Below are positions 13,149 to 18,308 of a stretch of 18,308 nt of DNA, one piece after another. Within the stretch, counting starts at the first letter, position 1. Each line of letters begins with the position of its first letter. The stretch comes from an uncultured Oscillospiraceae bacterium. Its GTDB lineage: Bacteria; Bacillota_A; Clostridia; Oscillospirales; Oscillospiraceae. The translations under genes and the position numbers were made by a program. The stretch is taken from contig CAJUAW010000048.1 of assembly GCA_910584605.1 (NCBI GenBank), positions 1 through 18,308 on the forward strand, read 5' to 3'. The notes beneath the pieces were generated by a model, which saw nothing but the letters and a program-made list of their open reading frames with translations, ran no database searches and had not been told where the DNA came from.

Positions 13149-14048
13149 ATGTTTGGATTTGGCAAAAAGGAGGCCAAAACGCCGGAGGAACGGTTGGCCG
13201 AGCCGCAAAAGAAGCGGGACTGGGCCGGACTGGTCAAGACCTATTACGAGCTGGGGGTTTCCGCCATGGACGGGGGCGATCTGAACCACGCCCAGCTGTG
13301 GCTGCACCGGGCGGATACCATCTACAGCGCTGACGACACCACCTATGAGAAGGTGGGAGACAAGCTCACTGACGACTGCTCTGACCGTATCGGAACCCTG
13401 GAAGACGAAGAGGAACTGTTCTATAACGCCGTCCTCGCCCAGATCGAGGCCAAGGCGGAGGCGCTGAACGACGTTCAGGCCCGGGTGTGGGGCCTGCTGT
13501 CCATAGCCCGGCTGGTGAAGCTGAGCCGGCAACTGTCCGCCCTGCCCGGCTGCGAGGCGCTGGGCGAGCTGGACTGGGCGGTGGACATGATGTTCCGCTC
13601 CCTTCAGACCCTGCCCCCTCCGGAGGAGTACCAGCGCCTGATGGACCTGTGCAACGCCCTCTATGAACTCAACGGAAAGCCGGCGTACTACACCGGGGAG
13701 ATCGAGGTTCCCGGCGGAGCCCCCTTCCAGATGTTTGACTGGAACGGCATGTTCGGAGTGGAACAGGAGCTAAACGGCTACACCGACAGCCATCTGCGGC
13801 TGCTGGCCGCCCTGAGCCAGGAGGTGGTCGACCCCACCGCCGCCCCCGAGACCGACGTCGTGGCCTGCGCCCTCCTGCCCGACTACTACGTTCGCACCGG
13901 GGCGGAGGACTTGAGCCAGGTCCCCCAGATCAGGGCCGAGCTGGAGCGTATCTGGAGCGACTACGATTTTGTCCGCTCCGGCATTACCTGGGACGCAGTA
14001 GGGAAGAAGCTTGACGAATACAAGCAGCTGGATATCCTGGCGGGCTGA
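13149..14048 (+). CDS. Cytoplasmic protein of unknown function
   Basis: This 299-aa soluble protein has no signal peptide or membrane segment. It starts MFGFGKKEAKTPEERLAEPQ and is rich in alpha-helix. Residues about 20-60 (WAGLVKTYYELGVSAMDGGD, then HAQLWLHRADTIY) resemble a TPR-like helical pair, and the C-terminal third has several acidic and aromatic motifs (FQMFDWNGMFGVEQELNGYT). I do not recognise a family with confidence. The ATG at 13149 is chosen because AGGAG ends 9 nt upstream; the in-frame ATG at 13140 directly abuts that site. It is monocistronic, with a consensus promoter and a strong terminator, which suggests steady expression. Confidence 0.82.
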   Translation: MFGFGKKEAKTPEERLAEPQKKRDWAGLVKTYYELGVSAMDGGDLNHAQLWLHRADTIYSADDTTYEKVGDKLTDDCSDRIGTLEDEEELFYNAVLAQIEAKAEALNDVQARVWGLLSIARLVKLSRQLSALPGCEALGELDWAVDMMFRSLQTLPPPEEYQRLMDLCNALYELNGKPAYYTGEIEVPGGAPFQMFDWNGMFGVEQELNGYTDSHLRLLAALSQEVVDPTAAPETDVVACALLPDYYVRTGAEDLSQVPQIRAELERIWSDYDFVRSGITWDAVGKKLDEYKQLDILAG

Positions 14049-14072
14049 CGGACAGCTCCCCCGCGGAATGCA

Positions 14073-14102
14073 CACAAAGCCTCCTTGAACGGAGGCTTTG
14101 TG
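14073..14102 (+). terminator. Terminator of the 299-aa protein gene
   Basis: CACAAAGCCTCC and GGAGGCTTTGTG form a perfect 12-bp stem around a 6-nt loop. A- and T-rich stretches within the stem could support termination in both directions. Confidence 0.75.
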
Positions 14103-14118
14103 ACCGTCTGAAAGAGTC

Positions 14119-14367
14119 TCAGTCGTCGGCTGAGGCTCTTTTTCGATTGTAAGGCGTCGGGTCGTCGGTCAGTCCCACCAGATAGTCCAGAGATACCTTG
14201 TAAAAGACCGCGATCCTCGTGATGATGGACAGTTTTGGCTCCTGTCTGGCCGCCTCGTAATTCTGATAAGCGTGTTCTGTGATATCACAGTATATGGAGA
14301 CTTGCCGCTGTGTGTATCCAATCGTTTCCCGGCAATCTCGCAAGCGTTTCGCTAATATATCTCGCAT
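14119..14367 (-). CDS. XRE-family helix-turn-helix regulator
   Basis: This 82-aa protein is essentially one XRE/Cro-CI domain: LAKRLRDCRETIGYTQRQVS, YCDITEHAYQNYEAARQEPK, then ITRIAVFYKVSLDYLVGLTD. These are the usual five helices, with the recognition helix around residues 30-45. Such proteins are repressors of short divergent operons or phage genes. The ATG at 14367 is used; an in-frame GTG at 14379 is possible, and the ribosome site is weak for both. It diverges from the 77-aa gene at 14463. The shared intergenic region contains ATTATA-N6-TATAAT, which overlaps the other gene's promoter. Confidence 0.87.
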   Translation of the reverse strand: MRDILAKRLRDCRETIGYTQRQVSIYCDITEHAYQNYEAARQEPKLSIITRIAVFYKVSLDYLVGLTDDPTPYNRKRASADD

Positions 14368-14391
14368 TCCAATCAACACCCACGTTTGTTC

Positions 14392-14419
14392 TTGACATAT
14401 TATTATAGAGTGTTATAAT
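14392..14419 (+). promoter_or_regulatory. Promoter of the 77-aa gene with overlapping dyad
   Basis: TTGACA (14392-14397) and TATAAT (14414-14419) are 16 nt apart. The -10 box is one arm of the inverted repeat ATTATA-GAGTGT-TATAAT (14402-14419), a candidate operator for the divergent XRE protein. Confidence 0.78.
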
Positions 14420-14462
14420 GGGAGATATACCAATAAACGAATGTTAATGATTGAGGTTGAAT

Positions 14463-14696
14463 ATGGAACCAAAAATTACCTACAACGTAAACGATGAACT
14501 GATCCGAGGCGTCATTGCAAGGGCGGTGATGTCGGAGCCGCGGCGGATGGGACTCTGGCAGGACATGCTGCGGGCGCTAGGCCGGGGCGCAGAAAAGACC
14601 AAGGAGGGCACCGCGAGCGCCTTTTTGTTCCGGGCGATGGTGGACCGGCTGCTGGAAGAATATCATACAGGCGAAAAACAGGGACTGTCCTGCTGA
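14463..14696 (+). CDS. Small protein of unknown function next to XRE regulator
   Basis: This 77-aa protein begins MEPKITYNVNDELIRGVIAR and is mostly predicted helix with mixed charge (EPRRMGLWQDMLRALGRG, then FLFRAMVDRLLEEYH). There is no membrane segment. I do not recognise it. It starts from a good promoter that the divergent XRE protein may repress. The stop codon lies in the loop of its own terminator. The ATG at 14463 follows a GAGGTTGA sequence; the in-frame upstream start at 14451 lies before this site. Confidence 0.65.
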   Translation: MEPKITYNVNDELIRGVIARAVMSEPRRMGLWQDMLRALGRGAEKTKEGTASAFLFRAMVDRLLEEYHTGEKQGLSC

Positions 14697-14717
14697 GCGG
14701 ACAGTCCCTGTTGTTTT
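14677..14717. terminator. Bidirectional terminator
   Basis: A 14-bp stem (14677-14690 with 14699-14712) has A-runs on the left and T-runs on the right, so it can serve both the 77-aa gene and the convergent DUF1846 gene. Confidence 0.88.
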
Positions 14718-16197
14718 ACCGGTGGTACAGCTGATTGGTCTGATAATTGGGTTCGCAGGTGAGCTGGAGGCCCAGCCGCTTATAGGTGGTGGCATCCGCC
14801 GGGGAGAGGATCACCGAGCAGTGGGCCTGACAGCCCTTCAGGGCGGCCAGCTGCTCCAGGGCGGCGGCGGCCTTGGGGTCCAGGCTGGCGGAGGAGGCCA
14901 GAGCGATGAGCACCTCGTCGCTGTGCAGCCGGGGGTTGGCGGAGCCCAGATACTTCACCTTCACGGTCTGGATGGGTTCGATGGCGGACTGGGCAATGAG
15001 GTGGACGCCGTGTCCTCCCGCGCCGGACAGATGCTTCAGCGCGTTGAGCAGGGCGGCCGCGGAGCAGCCCATCAGGTCGGAGGTCTTGCCGTTGATCAGG
15101 GTGCCGTCGGCCAGCTGGATGGCCATGGCGGGCTCGCCGGTGACCTCGGCCAGCTGGTTGGCCCGGGCCGCCGCCGGGCGGACGTCCACCGTGACCCCCG
15201 CCTGCTGCATGAGCAGCTCCAGCTTGTACACCGCGCTGTCCGAGCCCTTGCCCTGGCGGCGTTCGCACAGAGCGTCGTAATACCGGCGGACGATCTCCTG
15301 CCGGGCGGCCTCCTGGCAAGCGCCGTCGTCGGTGATGCAGCTGCCCGCCATGTTTACCCCCATGTCGGTGGGGGACTGGTAGGGGCATTTTCCCGTAATC
15401 TTTTCAAAAATCGCGGCCAAAACCGGGAAAACCTCCACGTCCCGGTTATAGTTGACGGTGGTCACGCCGTAGGCCTGGAGGTGGAAGGGATCGATCATGT
15501 TTACGTCGTCCAGGTCGGCGGTGGCGGCCTCGTAGGCCAGGTTGACGGGGTGCTTCAGGGGCAGGTTCCAGATGGGGAAGGTCTCAAACTTGGCGTACCC
15601 GGCCACGGTGCCCCGCTTGTGCTCGTGGTAGAGCTGGCTGAGGCAGGTGGCCATCTTGCCGCTGCCCGGACCGGGGGCGGTGACCACCACCAGGGGGTGG
15701 GAGGTCTCGATGTACTCGTTTTTGCCAAAGCCCTCGTCGCTGACGATCTTTCCGATGTTGTGGGGGTAGCCCTCGATGGGGTAGTGGCGGTAGACCTGCA
15801 GGCCCAGCTGCTCCAGGCGGCCCTGGAAGGCCCCGGCAGCGGGCTGGCCGGTGTACCGGGTGACCACCACACTGCCCACATACAGCCCCCGGCTCCGGAA
15901 CTGGTCGATGAGCCGGAGCACGTCGCTGTCGTAGGTGATGCCCAGGTCGCCCCGGACCTTGTTCTTCTCGATGTCCCCGGCGTTGATGGCGATGATGATC
16001 TCCGCCTTGTCCTTCAGCTGCTCCAGCATGCGCAGCTTGCTGTCCGGCTCAAAGCCGGGGAGCACCCGGGAGGCATGGTAGTCGTCAAACAGCTTGCCGC
16101 CGAACTCCAGGTACAGCTTGCCGCCGAACTGGGCAATGCGGTCCCGGATGTGCTGGGATTGGGTTGTCAGATAGTTTTGGTTGTCAAATCCCGCCAT
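14716..16197 (-). CDS. DUF1846 (UPF0371) family protein
   Basis: This 493-aa cytosolic protein is close to the usual family length. It begins MAGFDNQNYLTTQSQHIRDR with the conserved FGGKLYLEFGGKLFDDYHAS block. A nucleotide-binding-type loop, VVTAPGPGSGKMATCLSQLY, lies near residues 170-190, followed by KFETFPIWNLPLKHPVNLAY. Other conserved stretches are SPTDMGVNMAGSCITDD and TLINGKTSDLMGCSAAALLN. Family structures are known, but the physiological role is not settled. The ATG at 16197 has AGGAG 8 nt upstream; an in-frame TTG at 16203 is less likely. It is monocistronic, with its own promoter and a strong terminator. The opposite strand is also open for long distances because of codon bias and is not a gene. 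Confidence 0.95.
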   Translation of the reverse strand: MAGFDNQNYLTTQSQHIRDRIAQFGGKLYLEFGGKLFDDYHASRVLPGFEPDSKLRMLEQLKDKAEIIIAINAGDIEKNKVRGDLGITYDSDVLRLIDQFRSRGLYVGSVVVTRYTGQPAAGAFQGRLEQLGLQVYRHYPIEGYPHNIGKIVSDEGFGKNEYIETSHPLVVVTAPGPGSGKMATCLSQLYHEHKRGTVAGYAKFETFPIWNLPLKHPVNLAYEAATADLDDVNMIDPFHLQAYGVTTVNYNRDVEVFPVLAAIFEKITGKCPYQSPTDMGVNMAGSCITDDGACQEAARQEIVRRYYDALCERRQGKGSDSAVYKLELLMQQAGVTVDVRPAAARANQLAEVTGEPAMAIQLADGTLINGKTSDLMGCSAAALLNALKHLSGAGGHGVHLIAQSAIEPIQTVKVKYLGSANPRLHSDEVLIALASSASLDPKAAAALEQLAALKGCQAHCSVILSPADATTYKRLGLQLTCEPNYQTNQLYHR

Positions 16198-16238
16198 ATT
16201 CAAGTCTCCTCTTCTCGCGCTTCAACCTTTTACAAGTT

Positions 16239-16268
16239 ATTTTACATCGTTTGGTGGGATACCGTCAA
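16239..16268 (-). promoter_or_regulatory. Promoter of the DUF1846 gene
   Basis: On the minus strand TTGACG (16268-16263) is followed after 18 nt by TAAAAT (16244-16239). Confidence 0.7.
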
Positions 16269-16276
16269 GGAAAATA

Positions 16277-16357
16277 AAAAAAAGACGCAATGCGCCCTGA
16301 TTTCCATTAAATGTATGCAAACGTCCCACTTTGGGGCGGTTTCTCTGTATTTATGGA
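16277..16357 (+). repeat. 81-bp dispersed repeat, copy 2
   Basis: Matches 5495-5575 at 74 of 81 positions. Here the first hairpin is weakened by substitutions and the second has an extra G in its 3' arm (GGCGGTTT), so it looks like a worn terminator. It lies in the gap between the divergent DUF1846 and tail-like genes. Confidence 0.9.
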
Positions 16358-16424
16358 GGGCCGCTCAGCCTCCCCTTCGCAGGGAGGAGCCGCTCTCAAT
16401 CATATATTATGGAGGATCTCAACC

Positions 16425-16892
16425 ATGTCAAGCAGCCACACGCCCAACTACCAGCTCTCCCAATGGGTGAGGAGCGACAAGGTCCTGATGGAGGATTTCA
16501 ACACCGACAACGCCAAGATCGACGCGGCCCTCAAGGCCGAGGCCGACGTCCGGTCGGCGGCGGTGTCCGCGCTGGAGCAGAAGGTGAACGCAGTCCCGCT
16601 CCAGCGGTTCGCCAGCGGCACCTACACCGGGAACGGCCAGGCCAGCCGGCTGATCAGCCTGGGGTTCCGGCCCGTGATCGTGTTCGTCTGGGAGGGTACC
16701 GGAATGGTCTCCTGCCTGGCCGACGGCCACCACCCCGCGATCTACGGCGGGATCGCGACCTACCGCGCCAGCAATCCCGCGCTGAGCATCGCTGAAGACG
16801 GATTCATCGTCCGCTATGTGGTCGCCTCCGGCGGGCCCTTTTATGTGACCAATACGCAGGGCCAGTCCTTCTCCTACGCCGCTCTGGGCTGA
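16425..16892 (+). CDS. Phage tail-like small protein
   Basis: The N-terminus of this 155-aa protein (YQLSQWVRSDKVLMEDFNTD, then AKIDAALKAEADVRSAAVSA) matches the start commonly seen in prophage tail-fibre and related proteins of Firmicutes, where a short docking segment leads into a coiled coil. The remainder (FASGTYTGNGQASRLISLGF, RPVIVFVWEG) resembles a small beta-rich receptor-type domain of the kind found at tail-fibre tips. GGAGG (16411-16415) sets the ATG at 16425. The in-frame start at 16311 lies in the dispersed repeat and is rejected. No other phage genes are nearby, so it may be a domesticated or orphan gene. Function is not certain. Confidence 0.7.
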   Translation: MSSSHTPNYQLSQWVRSDKVLMEDFNTDNAKIDAALKAEADVRSAAVSALEQKVNAVPLQRFASGTYTGNGQASRLISLGFRPVIVFVWEGTGMVSCLADGHHPAIYGGIATYRASNPALSIAEDGFIVRYVVASGGPFYVTNTQGQSFSYAALG

Positions 16893-16899
16893 CAAAAGC

Positions 16900-16926
16900 A
16901 CCCCCGCGCCATTGCGGCGCGGGGGC
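16900..16926. terminator. Terminator between convergent genes
   Basis: CCCCCGCGCC and GGCGCGGGGG form a perfect 10-bp GC stem around ATTGC. The minus-strand reading continues into TGCTTTTGTC, so it fits best as the terminator of the large surface protein gene and may also stop the tail-like gene. Confidence 0.8.
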
Positions 16927-16939
16927 AATTGCGATTGGA

Positions 16940-18308
16940 TCAGGGATTGTCGTAAGGAGTGGTGCTGTTGCTGATCTGAGCGGTAAAGGCGCCGCTGGCA
17001 ATGGCATTAGTGGTACCTGCAATGGTAATCCCACCGTCGTCGGCATAGGTAACCGTAGTTACACCCGTCGCAATCTCATAGGTGTAGACAGCGCCATGAC
17101 GCAGAGCGTTGGGGGTATTACTATTGGGTGCGCTAGCTCCGCCAACGCTACTATCGCGGTTATTACCGAAGTCCGTCTGATCCAGCCAGATAAAGTGCTT
17201 CGCGGTGTCACTAATCGAGGCGGTGGCAACCAAGACGATATTGCCAGACGCATCCCGAATGATGACGCTATATTTTGTAGTACTACTGTTACTTGCATCA
17301 GCGAACAGGAACGCAAGGCAGTTGCTCCAATCCATGCTCTCGCCGTTGTTGACCACCAGCTGAGCCTCGATCAGGTTCTGGTCAAAGAGGTAAGCACCGT
17401 TAGGCTTGAGCTTGAAGTTGTCGATGTAGCGTTTGTACCAACCTTTCAGCTCCTGAGTCGCATTTTCACGCAGGTGCTCCTTCGGAGTCTTACCAGCGGC
17501 GGGTTCTCCAGTAGGCATAGCAGGCTTGGCATCGTCGCCCATATTCACAGCACTGGAAGGAATGGGGGCGGCAGTGGGAGCCGTATTCTGCTGGTTTTTG
17601 ATCTCCACGGTGAAGCTCTTCGCATCGACATCGCTGTTGCCAACGGTGACGTTGATATTCTTGACCGCACCAGCGGCAGTGATATCAGCGACAGTCCAGG
17701 AAGTGGTGCCGGTCACGCTACCCTTAACCGCAACGTCAACACCCACAATGTGAGCGCCGCCAGTGATGGTCATGGTCAGGGTTAGGGTAGTGCCAACGGC
17801 GGCGTAGTTGCCGAGAGCGGTGCCGTCGGTGTTAACCAGAGTTCCAACCGTTGCCATGTTGTTCAGAGTGCTGTTTCCGGAGTCCAAACTTGCGCCGGTG
17901 AGGCTCACGTAGCCAGTGCGAATCACTCTGGGGCTGGTGACACCGGAAGCGACCAATGCAGCGTTGTTGCTGGCCGGATAAACCGTATAGGTGTAGGTCG
18001 CACTAGCGGCCTTAGAAGTCGCCATGATATAGCCGGTGCCCTTGTTAGCGCCGTAGGTGACCATATCCGCGTTGGTTATGCTGGTACCGCCGTTATAAAG
18101 GACATAATCACGGACCACGTTGTCAACAGTGATAGAATACCAGTTGTTGTACACCACGTTGAAGAACGCATCGTTGCCGTTGCGGTCCTTGGCGATAACG
18201 CCGCCAGTCATGTTCACAGTTGCACTCGCAGTGCCAGCACCAGCGAGGGCCATCAGCTGCATCTGGCCATAGAGGTCCAAAGTATAGCCGTTGGCGGTCA
18301 GCAGGGCG
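16940..18308 (-). CDS. Large cell-surface protein, C-terminal part (runs off the window)
   Basis: The frame is open from the right edge (reading ALLTANGYTLDLYGQ) to a TGA at 16940-16942, so 455 residues of the 3' part are visible and the start is outside the window. The sequence is rich in Thr, Ser, Asn, Gly and Ala with few charges, has short beta-strand patterns (TLTLTMTITGGAHIVGVDVA, SFTVEIKNQQ) and a Pro/Ala linker (NTAPTAAPIPSS). This is typical of secreted, Ig-like or S-layer-type repeats. A more charged segment (PKEHLRENATQELKGWYKRY, then LKPNGAYLFDQNLIEAQLVV) follows, and a C-terminal domain lacks any sorting signal or transmembrane anchor. Anchoring, if any, would be N-terminal, for example by SLH domains. 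Base composition is less GC-rich than the neighbouring housekeeping genes. Confidence 0.8.
   Translation of the reverse strand, partial: ALLTANGYTLDLYGQMQLMALAGAGTASATVNMTGGVIAKDRNGNDAFFNVVYNNWYSITVDNVVRDYVLYNGGTSITNADMVTYGANKGTGYIMATSKAASATYTYTVYPASNNAALVASGVTSPRVIRTGYVSLTGASLDSGNSTLNNMATVGTLVNTDGTALGNYAAVGTTLTLTMTITGGAHIVGVDVAVKGSVTGTTSWTVADITAAGAVKNINVTVGNSDVDAKSFTVEIKNQQNTAPTAAPIPSSAVNMGDDAKPAMPTGEPAAGKTPKEHLRENATQELKGWYKRYIDNFKLKPNGAYLFDQNLIEAQLVVNNGESMDWSNCLAFLFADASNSSTTKYSVIIRDASGNIVLVATASISDTAKHFIWLDQTDFGNNRDSSVGGASAPNSNTPNALRHGAVYTYEIATGVTTVTYADDGGITIAGTTNAIASGAFTAQISNSTTPYDNP

Noticed and set aside
14722..16470. 582-codon plus-strand frame opposite the DUF1846 gene
   Set aside because: Shadow of GC-rich third positions. 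The minus strand encodes a full conserved protein with promoter and terminator.

Overview
The window looks like a chromosomal segment of a GC-rich gut Clostridium relative, most likely Oscillospiraceae (Flavonifractor/Lawsonibacter-like). This is inferred from the strong GGAGG ribosome sites, a CIRCE operator, a type I c-di-GMP riboswitch, a class B sortase with its cell-wall substrate, SLH-type fragments, a YhfC-family protease and a DUF1846 protein. No rRNA, tRNA, CRISPR array or complete insertion sequence was seen.

Region 1 (1-5575) is a surface-protein module. A small serine recombinase (189-785) is followed by a 118-bp segment bounded by 16-bp inverted repeats (14/16 identical). That segment carries a promoter-like sequence pointing away from the downstream genes. 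Next come a Cys-rich AP2-domain protein (986-1471), a c-di-GMP-I riboswitch (about 1570-1670), a 975-aa secreted beta-helix protein ending in NVPKTG plus a membrane anchor (1709-4636), and a class B sortase (4694-5461). Read together, this suggests a wall-anchored adhesin controlled by c-di-GMP and possibly by phase variation.

Region 2 (5578-8664) holds a decayed fragment of an SLH-domain protein on the minus strand, then htpG (Hsp90) behind a perfect CIRCE site, and a convergent ribbon-helix-helix regulator.

Region 3 (8694-10616) has a membrane-anchored protein of unknown function, a two-CBS-domain protein and trmO. The trmO promoter, its ribosome site and the terminator of the CBS gene occupy the same 50 bp.

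Region 4 (10657-13061) is the most unusual part. It contains a YhfC-type intramembrane protease, a MerR regulator with two C-terminal membrane segments, two small membrane proteins sharing that regulator's C-terminal tail, and a YbjQ protein. The protease gene and the merR gene are each preceded by a matching 31-bp promoter with the 19-bp spacer typical of MerR-controlled promoters. This points to a self-contained circuit in which a membrane-tethered MerR protein controls, and may be cut by, an intramembrane protease.

Region 5 (13080-18308) contains a 299-aa cytoplasmic protein of unknown function, a divergent pair (an XRE regulator and a 77-aa protein), a DUF1846 protein, a short phage-tail-like protein next to a second copy of an 81-bp repeat, and the 3' part of a large surface protein that runs off the right edge.
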